DNA from: a virus
IMG/VR virus record: IMGVR_UViG_3300028800_000087
Coordinates: 1-64,000 of that record
Strand: one strand, 5' to 3'
DNA length: 64,000 nucleotides
In this document: in pieces, positions 48,969 to 57,814 of the stretch
Layout: the number at the start of each line of letters is the position of its first letter
How positions within the stretch are numbered: position 1 is the stretch's first letter
Program-made: the position numbers and the translations under genes
The notes under the pieces: model-generated
Seen by the model: only the letters and a program-made list of their open reading frames with translations
The model's database searches: none
Told to the model about the DNA's origin: nothing

Positions 48969-49384
48969 TGCCGTTTACATGGCTCTGCGCGCCGGTCCTG
49001 ATCCGCACCATTGCGCCAGTCGCAAAGCTGGCAGCCAAGGGCGCCAGCATCGCGGTAAAGCCCATTGCTGCGGGGGTTGGGGTCGGCCGGCGCATCATCC
49101 ATCACTGGCATAAGCCCCACGCCGTCGCGGCAAGGCGCATCATTCGCCACAAAGCGCTGGTCGCCTTTGTATGCTTTGCGGTCCCGCTAGGCGGGCTGGC
49201 AGGCGGCGGGGCGCTCCTTTGGGGACCTGGGGGACTATCAGGCGGGGGCAACCTTGAGGCGATCCCAGGCGCGTCCCAGGGCAGCAGCGCGGAGGCATCA
49301 CCGGTCAATATCCCGGAGCCTTCGTCCATGCTGATCTTGTTGGCGGCAATCGGCGCATTATTGATAACAAAGCGCAATGATTAG
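48968..49384 (+). CDS. Membrane protein with PEP-CTERM-like C-terminus
   Basis: The protein has 138 residues. The N-terminal half is basic with hydrophobic patches (IAPVAKLAAKGASIAVKPIA), then a membrane segment LVAFVCFAVPLGGLAGGGALL. The C-terminus is NIPEPSSMLILLAAIGALL followed by ITKRND, which fits the PEP-CTERM sorting signal: PEP, hydrophobic stretch, basic end. Such tails are cut by exosortases of Gram-negative bacteria. No other phage function is visible. It is the last plus-strand gene. Confidence 0.65.
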   Translation: MPFTWLCAPVLIRTIAPVAKLAAKGASIAVKPIAAGVGVGRRIIHHWHKPHAVAARRIIRHKALVAFVCFAVPLGGLAGGGALLWGPGGLSGGGNLEAIPGASQGSSAEASPVNIPEPSSMLILLAAIGALLITKRND

Positions 49385-49393
49385 GGTCAATAA

Positions 49394-49430
49394 AAGACCG
49401 GCCGGGAGGTGGGTCCCGGCCGGCTAGTTT
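49394..49430. terminator. Bidirectional terminator between convergent operons
   Basis: CCGGCCGGGA (49398-49407) pairs with TCCCGGCCGG (49414-49423), loop 6. On the minus strand TCTTTTATT follows; on the plus strand only CTAGTTT. It ends the late operon and probably the early one. The rest of the gap to 49526 holds nothing I can identify. Confidence 0.75.
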
Positions 49431-49526
49431 GCATGTCTATTGAGAGACCAGGGCAAATCCCAGGTGATGGAGTTGCCCCGCGCCTATATGGGACTTGCGC
49501 CCCTGATTGCAATCAAGCCTACGTTA

Positions 49527-50342
49527 TCAGGGGTTCTTCAATCCGGCCCGCGCAACGTCGGCCGATGTGCCGCTTGCCGCTGCGCTGGCGGCCGGGATCA
49601 TATTGACCTCCATCTCAATGACCGGCAACAGGACATCGGCAAGCTGGACCGCCTGCAATGCCTTGGGCGGCAATCCGGGGATACTGCCGGCAGCCGCGAC
49701 GATCGCGTTGATGTCGGCCTCAACGCGCTTTACAACGGTCTGCTGCGCCGCCTGACTATCCGCCGCCGCAAAGGCCCCCGCCTCTGCCTGCAAGTCCGCC
49801 AGGGCGCTTGTAACCGCTGGCGGGACGCTAACCCCTGGCATGTTGCCCAGCGCCGCCTGCAAGCCGCTGGCGGCTAGGCTGATGTCCTGCGCGGCCTGGG
49901 ATGGTGTTTGCTTGCCACAGGCTGCCAGGGTCAGGGCAAAGCCGATCGCGAACAGTAGGGCGATCACCTTGGTAAGTGGGGTGCTGCCCTGCATGGCGGC
50001 GGTCGATGCAGGGGCAGCGGTAAAGATGCCGGTGATCGGCTGGCCGGTCAGCGCGCGGAAGATCAGCGTTGCCACCATGACGATTGCGCCGGTCACCATT
50101 GCGCTGGTGTTGGCGTCCCAGCCAAGGCCATAGCGGGTAACAACCCAGGAGACCACCAGCGCGATGGCATTGCCCCAGACCGACTTGGAGGCGAGCAGGG
50201 CCTTACCGGTGAACATGCTGGCAAGGTCGGGATCGACCGCCTGCGCCTTGCGGATCAGGTCAGGTAAGGACTTGGCATCGGCGATCAGGTCATTACGGGT
50301 GACAAGGTTGGGATTGGATGCGGCGGGGTTGGTCGTTGACAT
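49527..50342 (-). CDS. Holin-like protein joined to lipoprotein-like domain
   Basis: The protein has 271 residues from ATG 50342, with AAAGGAGAGG ahead. Residues 55-100 have two membrane segments (SVWGNAIALVVSWVVTR and AMVTGAIVMVATLIFRALTG), like small phage holins. Residues 122-141 are a second hydrophobic stretch ending in a lipobox, FALTLAAC|GKQ, followed by an Ala/Gln-rich helix. An internal ATG at 49994 could start a separate lipoprotein (spanin-like), although no ribosome site is visible. It is next to a coiled-coil membrane protein. This pair is likely the lysis cassette. Confidence 0.6.
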   Translation of the reverse strand: MSTTNPAASNPNLVTRNDLIADAKSLPDLIRKAQAVDPDLASMFTGKALLASKSVWGNAIALVVSWVVTRYGLGWDANTSAMVTGAIVMVATLIFRALTGQPITGIFTAAPASTAAMQGSTPLTKVIALLFAIGFALTLAACGKQTPSQAAQDISLAASGLQAALGNMPGVSVPPAVTSALADLQAEAGAFAAADSQAAQQTVVKRVEADINAIVAAAGSIPGLPPKALQAVQLADVLLPVIEMEVNMIPAASAAASGTSADVARAGLKNP

Positions 50343-50861
50343 TTATACCTCTCCTTTGGGTGCGCGGTATCGGACAGTATGTTCTGGCTGGTTGTAGGAG
50401 CCGGCAAGTCGATCGATCTGTTCAGCCAGTTGATTGCGCGTCACCATGATTGCGAGCATGTTGGCGCGGTCAACTGCGGCAGCCTTGCGGTCATCTTCAA
50501 ACTTGACTTGTAGGCCCTCCAACGCCCGCCATATACGGTCGTCGGTTTTATCCCGTTGACTTAGCGCCTCGTTGCGTAGGCTATCCAGCTTTGTTTCAAG
50601 CTGTCGCATGGCGTTGGTGATCGCCATCGCAGCCTCCTTGTTGCCCGCCTCTACCCGATCTCGGGCCGTATCCAAATCACGACGAAAGGTTTCATCCATT
50701 TTATCGAGCCTCCCATGTAGGGCGCGCTCAACCCGGTCGATCCTTGCATGGGTGTAAACCATGATGCCGCCCAGAATACCAGCCAGGACAGCGGCGGCCC
50801 AATCGATGATAGAGGTTAAAACTTGGAACCATGAGCCAGGGTCTTCTGGTCCGGTCGCCAT
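50343..50861 (-). CDS. Membrane-anchored coiled-coil protein
   Basis: The protein has 172 residues. A single membrane segment (IIDWAAAVLAGILGGIMVY, residues 18-36) is followed by a charged coiled coil (RIDRVERALHGRLDKMDETF, RQLETKLDSLRNEAL). This layout suits an inner-membrane spanin or holin partner. It precedes the holin/lipoprotein gene directly; its last codons contain that gene's ribosome site. Assignment by layout only. Confidence 0.65.
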   Translation of the reverse strand: MATGPEDPGSWFQVLTSIIDWAAAVLAGILGGIMVYTHARIDRVERALHGRLDKMDETFRRDLDTARDRVEAGNKEAAMAITNAMRQLETKLDSLRNEALSQRDKTDDRIWRALEGLQVKFEDDRKAAAVDRANMLAIMVTRNQLAEQIDRLAGSYNQPEHTVRYRAPKGEV

Positions 50862-50867
50862 GATGAA

Positions 50868-51593
50868 TTATGCGACCCCAACTTTTAGTACCGTATTCAA
50901 GAATCCTTTTATTGATCCATAGAGCGTCTGAAGCGCGGTCAGGTTCAGCGCCTGCCCTTGTATAATGGCCTCAAAGTTAGCGCTTGGATGCAAGCCCGAT
51001 ACCGGGCGCCCACCATTGACGCCCGCGAAGATATCAACGGGGTCGGTGTTGTTGGCCAGATTTTCCGTAGCGGTTACTGAGGCCCCTGATGCCACATCAA
51101 ACAGGGTAGCCAGTTGCCCATTGCCGCCCCCTGACATCGCATACATGCGAGGCACCCGCGTATCAGGAACCGTCAGGGTTGTTGGGAACAAATTGCCAAC
51201 GCCACCAAAGATTGTCGGCTGATTGGAGTTGCCGGCGAGGGCTTGGTTGAGAAGGAAGTAGCGCTGCTGACAGCCCATCAGGAAGTTGGTGGTCCCTGCA
51301 CCCGGCCCCTTGCCTACGAATATCATGGTCCAGGGTTGGGAATTATCAGCTTGCAGTGCAATTTGGGTGGAATAACCGGCTCCGGTGGTTCCAGTTGTCC
51401 CAACAATGGCGTTGGAAGTAATTGTTGGGGCGGAGCAGCCTGCGGGGACAACGAGCGCCGGCTGGCCTACGATCTGATTCTGCCCTAAGCCTGTTCCAAA
51501 GAACACCCAGGAGACCGATCCAATGGGGAGGTCAGGAAAAGTGACCGGAGACAGCGGGAATATATCATCCCCAAGACGTTTCTGACTTGCCAT
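50868..51593 (-). CDS. Hypothetical fibre-region protein
   Basis: The protein has 241 residues, beta-rich and Gly/Ser/Thr-rich (TSNAIVGTTGTTGAGYST, PWTMIFVGKGPGAG, MYAMSGGGNGQLAT), resembling a concanavalin-like sandwich. It lies after the large fibre gene in the late operon and may be an adhesin tip, a fibre chaperone or a decorative protein. No family recognised. Confidence 0.65.
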   Translation of the reverse strand: MASQKRLGDDIFPLSPVTFPDLPIGSVSWVFFGTGLGQNQIVGQPALVVPAGCSAPTITSNAIVGTTGTTGAGYSTQIALQADNSQPWTMIFVGKGPGAGTTNFLMGCQQRYFLLNQALAGNSNQPTIFGGVGNLFPTTLTVPDTRVPRMYAMSGGGNGQLATLFDVASGASVTATENLANNTDPVDIFAGVNGGRPVSGLHPSANFEAIIQGQALNLTALQTLYGSIKGFLNTVLKVGVA

Positions 51594-51605
51594 GCGTATT
51601 GCCCC

Positions 51606-54600
51606 TTATGCAGAGAAGTCCTGAACAGCAATGACCGGACGCCCGATCAGTTCCCCCCATCGGCTGCTGGGGTGAGCTGGCGACCCGCCGAAAGCCAGAT
51701 CGGCATTGGTATCCTGAATGCCCCGCGCTTCCCACACCGTTAGGCTAGGGGTAAAGGGCATGATGGCGTCCACCCAGCAGCGATCCAGGGTCAGCGTTGC
51801 TGAAACGGCCGGGGTAAGCAGCGGATTAAAGTAACCGCCAAATCGCTCTATCACCCCACTATAGGCCACCGGAACCTCATTCATAGTTGATGCATGGGAA
51901 CCGATAGCATAGCGCACGATGACCTGATCGCCTTTGAACGAAAAGCCAATCCACGCACCGGGGTTGGTATCGGTTGTGACCGCAATGCCGGTATCGGTCT
52001 CGGGGAGGCTGATGCGCCCAACAAACACATCCAGCGTCAAACCTCCGCTGAGATCGCGCGGGAATGGATCGGCCAGCGTGACATGCTGCGCATCGGTATA
52101 GCCGGTGATTTTAGTCCGGAACGCGGTGCCGTCGCTGAAGAAGAAAACGATATCACTCTGCGCTGTGGCATCAAACGGAACAAACTGATGCGCTCCGATG
52201 GTAATTGTTTCCGTCACCCCCAAAGTATCAATGGTGTTGTTGGGGACATCGCCCATCCATGCGACTTGATCCGATGCATGTTCCCGCAGGAAGAACCGCT
52301 GCAACGATTGGTTGTAGCCGCCATTTGGGACAAGGATCGATTTGAAGTCGGTCGTGGAGTCAAACGGTCCCGATCCTGATACGGGGGTAGCGACTATGTA
52401 TCGATAGTTGGTGCGCCCGCCTAGGACGATACTGCCATTAAAAGTGACGGTAGGGGCCGCAACAGCAAGGCTTGTGCTGCCAAGACCAATGGTGCATGGG
52501 GTCGATATGCGCATGCCCCAGGTCTGGGCGTAAACCGTCAGATGACCGGCGGCATTGCATCCGATCCGGAAGATATTCTCCTGTTGAGTGCTAACCTGGA
52601 AGTCGAACTGTTGACCGCCAGCCCAACCAGCCGCGCCGGTTGACCCAGGCAGGTTAATGTTGCCACCAAAGTCTCGGCATCGGCAGGGCCAGGAAAGGGG
52701 CAAGGTCGGGCTTATAGTGGCGCTGAAAGACGGCAGCCGCCGTTCCCAACGTCGGATGGCATCAAATCCCCAGGTAGTTTGTTGCTGGGTGGATGCAAAC
52801 TCCATCACGCCAAACTTTAGTTTCTTGCCAAGGCTGCGGATCACCCCATTACCGTATTCATCACCAGCCAGTTCCGTCGCCTGACCGGGGACGGAACTTA
52901 TGCCGAAGGCATGGATGAAGTCGGTCATCAACACAACATCGGTGGGTGGCCCGCTGCCATGCGTTATGGCCCTGATCTGATTGATGACCGACATCACATC
53001 CAGCGGATGGAAGTTAAAGTCATCATTTCCCTGCGACATCATAATCAGCACGCCATCAGGCGCCAGCGGCAGGATGAAGTCGCGCAACCAATTTTTCGAT
53101 GTATCAGTCATCCAGAAGTATTGCTGGTCCTGATTAGCCGCGATACTGGCAATCGACCCGGCGTAGTTGAGACGGCTCCATGTCCCGCCACCCCAACCGC
53201 GCAAGATGAAATTGATAGTTTTGTCCGGGTTCTGCGCTCGGATATATTCCATCAACAATGCGGCGCGACCCCACATCGGGGACTGCCGCTGCGGGTCCAT
53301 CTCCGAGAGGCTGTCGCCAGTAAGGACAAAGGTATAGGTCGATAGGCTGGCGAGCCGGGGCAACTGCTTCCATCCCACGATGCCCTTGACCGGCGGGAGC
53401 GGAGGGGATGATCCAACCGGGCTTGGCTGGCGAGGATAAGGCTGCCCGCCACCATCAATTGTCAGCGCCTCAACATTGTCCCCCATCCAAATAGTATTGT
53501 TGAGTGCAATGGTAGGGTCAACGCTCGTCTGGCCGTTGAAAAGTGGGGTCCAGGCGTCGCCAATGATAAGCGAGTTCAAAAGGAACTTCTTACCATTGCC
53601 CCGGAAGTATAGGAACCGGGCATTGGCCGCCGCCGCAGCCTGACCGGACAGCGCAACCGCTGCGCTGTCATCCGTCCCCCAGGCCGTCCTGTAAGCAGTG
53701 CCAGCCTGACTTGCCAACGGGAAAGCCAGACTAACCGTGATCTGGTTGGGCGCTGTTACCGCACTAATGCTGGCCATATAAGCATTCTGGCCATAGGTCA
53801 GCGTCGCATCGATAACGCGCGCAAGCGTGATCGGGGCGCGGTAGATGCGGGGGTAGGCGCCATCAATGTAAAGAGTCTTGCCTACATCCTGGGGAGCGCG
53901 CCAGCATGGCCAAAGAAGGTTGATGTTGGCGTTGGTGAGCGGGGTTATGCTGGCGGCAGAAACAATCATGTTCTGGCCATCAACATATTGAAGCATCAGC
54001 GCCACTAGATCAGCGCTGGCGGGTCCTCCTCCGGGGACATGAATATATCCCCCCACATCATCCGGTTGGAATGCAACGCCGGACCCATAGGTTGCCCCCA
54101 CAAGGGTGACCAGGGCCGTCCCCGAGGCTGCGCCCGCCGCAAGCGTTGTCGATCCAGAATACCGATAGGCGGTTACCGTTGTGCCTGATGCGCTGAAAGT
54201 CAGATAGAGGAAGCTCCTTTGCATATCGCCAACCGCGCCATACGTAGGATCGGTTACATCGATAGCATTCGACGGCGCAGGCGCGGAAGATATTCCAGAG
54301 CTTAGAGAGCCGGTGACCACCAGATTGCCGATAAAGTACCAGCTATCCTTGCCGGGAAAATAGAACATCCCGACCTTGTCATTCACATCCCCAATATTCC
54401 AACTTATTGGCAGGGATAGGGGCAATGGCCCATCTTGATCATCTGATATGGTGATCGCAGTTGCGCTTATAGGGTTTTCAAACGAGGCATCAATCAGATA
54501 TGCTTGATTGACCCACAACACCCCAGCTCCAAGCGGGTGCTGCGCGTTGGTGATACCATATGATATATTTGCCGGGGAGCTGGAATCCGTCACATAGTAA

Positions 54601-55133
54601 CCATATCCAGGGATGGGCGGGGATAGCACCGCGCGGTTCTCTGTGCCATCAGCAGTACCGAGCTTTGTTTGTCCGGTGGTAAAGCCGGCGGTGACCTGGA
54701 CATTATCAGCAAACTGAACCGCCATCGTGCCGAAGCCAGATGAAATCTGGACGCGCTGCCAGATGGTGCCAGAGTTGACAATCCAATCGCCGGCAAGCCA
54801 AGTCGTCAGGCCATCGATCGCGGCGGAAGTCCCGCTGTTGTTGACTACGAAAAAGTCGTTCTTTGAGCCGCCAACGCCCCCCGAAAACAAGGATGGTCCC
54901 GCGCTTCCATTAAGCAGGATGGAGGTATTGGCGACCGGATTCCAAGAGCCAAGCCGGTTGAAAGTAATGGTCGGATTGAGGATATTCTCGCCGGAGGGGA
55001 CCGCCACGCCGTTGACATAAAGCTGCCCTGAAATATTTACATCGCCATCCTGCATGCCCCCAGGAACCGGGGCCGGATCGCCAACAACAGTCTGCCGAAG
55101 CCTGGGGGCGGGAAAATCTGCTACGTCCGTCAT
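51606..55133 (-). CDS. Large tail fibre/tailspike with SGNH-hydrolase-like domain
   Basis: The protein has 1175 residues from ATG 55133 (AAGGGA upstream; a longer frame to 55259 overlaps the gene before). The N-terminal 100 residues look like a fibre anchor. The middle is beta-rich. Around residues 600-745 an SGNH-type esterase is visible: FVLTGDSLSEM (block I, Ser), MMSQGNDDF (block III, GxND) and a DFIHAF segment (possible D..H). It probably deacetylates surface polysaccharide while binding the host. Most likely the main receptor-binding protein. Confidence 0.75.
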   Translation of the reverse strand: MTDVADFPAPRLRQTVVGDPAPVPGGMQDGDVNISGQLYVNGVAVPSGENILNPTITFNRLGSWNPVANTSILLNGSAGPSLFSGGVGGSKNDFFVVNNSGTSAAIDGLTTWLAGDWIVNSGTIWQRVQISSGFGTMAVQFADNVQVTAGFTTGQTKLGTADGTENRAVLSPPIPGYGYYVTDSSSPANISYGITNAQHPLGAGVLWVNQAYLIDASFENPISATAITISDDQDGPLPLSLPISWNIGDVNDKVGMFYFPGKDSWYFIGNLVVTGSLSSGISSAPAPSNAIDVTDPTYGAVGDMQRSFLYLTFSASGTTVTAYRYSGSTTLAAGAASGTALVTLVGATYGSGVAFQPDDVGGYIHVPGGGPASADLVALMLQYVDGQNMIVSAASITPLTNANINLLWPCWRAPQDVGKTLYIDGAYPRIYRAPITLARVIDATLTYGQNAYMASISAVTAPNQITVSLAFPLASQAGTAYRTAWGTDDSAAVALSGQAAAAANARFLYFRGNGKKFLLNSLIIGDAWTPLFNGQTSVDPTIALNNTIWMGDNVEALTIDGGGQPYPRQPSPVGSSPPLPPVKGIVGWKQLPRLASLSTYTFVLTGDSLSEMDPQRQSPMWGRAALLMEYIRAQNPDKTINFILRGWGGGTWSRLNYAGSIASIAANQDQQYFWMTDTSKNWLRDFILPLAPDGVLIMMSQGNDDFNFHPLDVMSVINQIRAITHGSGPPTDVVLMTDFIHAFGISSVPGQATELAGDEYGNGVIRSLGKKLKFGVMEFASTQQQTTWGFDAIRRWERRLPSFSATISPTLPLSWPCRCRDFGGNINLPGSTGAAGWAGGQQFDFQVSTQQENIFRIGCNAAGHLTVYAQTWGMRISTPCTIGLGSTSLAVAAPTVTFNGSIVLGGRTNYRYIVATPVSGSGPFDSTTDFKSILVPNGGYNQSLQRFFLREHASDQVAWMGDVPNNTIDTLGVTETITIGAHQFVPFDATAQSDIVFFFSDGTAFRTKITGYTDAQHVTLADPFPRDLSGGLTLDVFVGRISLPETDTGIAVTTDTNPGAWIGFSFKGDQVIVRYAIGSHASTMNEVPVAYSGVIERFGGYFNPLLTPAVSATLTLDRCWVDAIMPFTPSLTVWEARGIQDTNADLAFGGSPAHPSSRWGELIGRPVIAVQDFSA

Positions 55134-55143
55134 TGCGTTTCCC

Positions 55144-56031
55144 TTAGTAGAGTAAGATTGCGCCAGGAGCCCCCAAGCCGCCGGTGCCGGCAGTGCTGGC
55201 AGTCGAACCGGCGCCAGACCCCCCAGCACCATAGCCAGTGCTATCTGCCGCGCTGCCATTAGTGCCAGGAGTCCCGCCGTTGCCCCAGAATCCTTTACCT
55301 TGCGCGCCAGTCCCGGCAGAGCCAGTCAGACCCGTATTCATTTGAGTAACCCCAATAATGAATACGCTGGTTGTTGGGATCAGCGAAGTCCCACTGACCA
55401 TCGTATTAAAGCCGGCGCCAGTAGCGCCAGTGACTACAATGCCCGCGTTGCCTGACGTAGAACCTTGTCCGCCTAGACCGCCTTTAGCGGTTAGCGTTCC
55501 GAAAGTTGTATCGCCACCCGTTCCGCCCGTTCCGCCCGTATTTGCTCCGCGCGCCCCGCCTGCCCCATTTGCATATGCGATAACTTGTCCGGGTGTAACC
55601 ACCATTACGAACGAAATCAAAACTCCTGCCAAACCATTCCCGGCTGTAGCTGCCGCCGCTGATACACCGCCGCCGCCGCCACCCGCTCCGGTCATGGCGC
55701 CGCGCAGTCTGGTAACGCCCGCCGGAACGGTGAAACTGCCGCTGGTAGCAGTCAACAGTTGCGGGGACGCCAGGGAGACGATGGCTGCGCCGGTCACCCG
55801 CCCCTTGGAGTCAACAGTCAGGCCGTTATAGGTGCCGGCGGCAACGCCGGTGGTGCTTAGGACTGCGCTAATAGTTCCAACATTGTTGAGGCCGGTCACA
55901 TCGCCAACCAACTCAATGACGCCACCCTCAACCGGAGTAACCGCGCCAAGGATCGCAACGCCAAAAGCATTCAGATCATCGGCGGTGATGGTCTGCCCTG
56001 GCTGAAAGAACGCTCCAATAGAACCTGACAT
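55144..56031 (-). CDS. Glycine-rich tail fibre tip / adhesin
   Basis: The protein has 295 residues. The N-terminus GAFFQPGQTITADDLNAFG is a fibre entry motif and GLTVDSKGRVTGA is a well-known fibre repeat. After SFTVPAGVTRLRGAMTGAG comes a long Gly-rich array ending GLGAPGAILLY, the hallmark of S16 gp38-like adhesins (FxVPAGV...GGGGG...GapG.I...). It would bind the host receptor. AAGGAG precedes the ATG. Confidence 0.8.
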   Translation of the reverse strand: MSGSIGAFFQPGQTITADDLNAFGVAILGAVTPVEGGVIELVGDVTGLNNVGTISAVLSTTGVAAGTYNGLTVDSKGRVTGAAIVSLASPQLLTATSGSFTVPAGVTRLRGAMTGAGGGGGGVSAAAATAGNGLAGVLISFVMVVTPGQVIAYANGAGGARGANTGGTGGTGGDTTFGTLTAKGGLGGQGSTSGNAGIVVTGATGAGFNTMVSGTSLIPTTSVFIIGVTQMNTGLTGSAGTGAQGKGFWGNGGTPGTNGSAADSTGYGAGGSGAGSTASTAGTGGLGAPGAILLY

Positions 56032-56043
56032 CAGCGGCGCTCC

Positions 56044-57111
56044 TTATGCATACTGTCCGCCCGATGCGACGGACCCGGCGCTGCCGCCCGGGAAGTAGGT
56101 GCCGCCACCACCATTGGTATTTATCACGCCGTTAATCTGCGCCAGATAGCGCGGGCCGGTTGCAGCGCCGGAATAGGGCGATGTGTTTTGAACGGATTGG
56201 ATGGCACCAACAGCGGAGGCGATGGCAAAAGCAGTACTAAAAGCGGGCGTCCCGGTTAGAGTGACCGTGTTTCCGCTGGCAACGTTGATGCTGCCCCCGG
56301 TCTGCGCGAACAGATGGGATGCGCCCCCGCCGGTGATAGTGTAAGGACTGGTGCCGGCCTGAATAACGCCAGAGCTGCTTGCCACAAGCTGATTGCCGCC
56401 GGACGATCCAAAGGTTGTGGCCTGACCAACCGTAAAGATTGATCCGCTCTCCGATCGGACGGTATCAAAGCCGGTACCGGAAGTCATGGTCAGCCCTTGG
56501 GTCTGAACCTTGGCCCCCTGTGCGCAATCGATTGTGACCGCCCCTGTGGTTTGCAGGATAACGGTGCCAGGGGAGGAGACATTGCCCAGCAGGGTGATAG
56601 GATTACCGAATACCCCGGGGGCCGGGCCGTTAGCAAGAAGCAGCGATGAGCCGGTTGCCGCATAGGTCCCCGCCGCAATGTTTATGAAGACATTGAAGCC
56701 GTTGACATCATAAGCAGCCTGCACATAGTTGTATGCATGCTGGATGGTCAGGAACGGCGAGCCGATGGTGAGACCGGTGTTGAGACTATCGCTCCCGGTT
56801 GTTGCCACATAGATATTCAGATCGGCAACCAGCTTAATACGCTGAAGCTGGTTCAATGCTGCAATAAACAACGCCTCAAGCGTTGCGGTTGTGCCATCAT
56901 CAACCGCGTTCTGTCCGGTTCGATCAACGATGAACTGCGCGATCATGCTGGAAATAATCGATGCCTGCCTGATTGGCTTGTTGATCCAGGCCGAGGGCAG
57001 GATGCCGCTGGTCCAGCCAGTCGATAGCCAGGACTGAACCGCGTAGAGCGCCTGACTGATGACATTTGCCCCGCCTGCGCCGGCAAACACCTTGAAGTCA
57101 TTTGTTGGCAT
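56044..57111 (-). CDS. Tail fibre protein with beta-helix
   Basis: The protein has 355 residues. The first 100 resemble a baseplate-attachment domain (FAGAGGANVISQALYAVQSW, IRQASIISSMIAQFI). Residues 103 onward fit a right-handed beta-helix: IYVATTGSDSLNTGLTIGSP, FLTIQHAYNYVQAAYDVNG (the 'a..ai' element) and repeated short strands. Such 'tailspike-like' domains bind or cut polysaccharide. No catalytic residues were identified. Confidence 0.78.
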   Translation of the reverse strand: MPTNDFKVFAGAGGANVISQALYAVQSWLSTGWTSGILPSAWINKPIRQASIISSMIAQFIVDRTGQNAVDDGTTATLEALFIAALNQLQRIKLVADLNIYVATTGSDSLNTGLTIGSPFLTIQHAYNYVQAAYDVNGFNVFINIAAGTYAATGSSLLLANGPAPGVFGNPITLLGNVSSPGTVILQTTGAVTIDCAQGAKVQTQGLTMTSGTGFDTVRSESGSIFTVGQATTFGSSGGNQLVASSSGVIQAGTSPYTITGGGASHLFAQTGGSINVASGNTVTLTGTPAFSTAFAIASAVGAIQSVQNTSPYSGAATGPRYLAQINGVINTNGGGGTYFPGGSAGSVASGGQYA

Positions 57112-57121
57112 TTATCGTTCC

Positions 57122-57814
57122 TCAGGTTGGCATATCTATTTCAAGCGCGCCGACATCCAGCCCGCTCACATATTGGTTCTCAACGTCAAGGCCAAAGATC
57201 GGGGCACTGGGCACGGAGGTCACAAAGTAAAACGCCTCAATCCCTGCTGGCTTTAAGTTGAGCAATCCCTGCGAAAGTAGCGCCATGTAGACCGGCGGCG
57301 GGACAACGCCTGAGATCGCAAAGAACATGCTCAGGTCACAGTTGTCCTGAATGAAGATGTTTGAACCCGGCGAGACGTTATCAAATAGCTCTTGCAGCGC
57401 CACCACAGCACCAGCAACCGTCCCGTCCCAACTGTTGGCGATGATCTTGGCCTTGATCAGGAACCGATAGGTCGCATCGTTAAGGCTTACAAGGCCCTCC
57501 AACGGGTCAAACGGTCCCAGGAGATAGCCTTGATCCAGTCCCAGGCCCTCGATGTCCAGCGAGAAGTAAACGTTGGTTAGCGGAACCGCGATCGTCCGGC
57601 TGATCCCAACCCACTCGCCAATGGTGTCAAGCTGATCACCAACCGCGACATCGACATCGAACAGCGCCGGCATCGATAATGCCGCATTGGCCTGATCGAC
57701 CATCGGCTGACAGGACAGCGCAACGGTTGCAACGAACTTGGGCTTCTGATTATGCTCAGAGGTGATCAACCCGAGATAGCTGTCAAGGATCACCGGGCCA
57801 TTGGGGGCCGCCAT
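57122..57814 (-). CDS. DUF2612-like tail / baseplate protein
   Basis: The protein has 230 residues. YLGLITSEHNQKPKFVATV at the start and FDVDVAVGDQLDTIGEWVGISR match the DUF2612 pattern of phage baseplate-fibre joining proteins, with a YRFLIKAKIIANSWDGT repeat-like helix further on. It follows baseplate J and precedes the fibres, the same place as gpI in P2-like phages. Confidence 0.78.
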   Translation of the reverse strand: MAAPNGPVILDSYLGLITSEHNQKPKFVATVALSCQPMVDQANAALSMPALFDVDVAVGDQLDTIGEWVGISRTIAVPLTNVYFSLDIEGLGLDQGYLLGPFDPLEGLVSLNDATYRFLIKAKIIANSWDGTVAGAVVALQELFDNVSPGSNIFIQDNCDLSMFFAISGVVPPPVYMALLSQGLLNLKPAGIEAFYFVTSVPSAPIFGLDVENQYVSGLDVGALEIDMPT

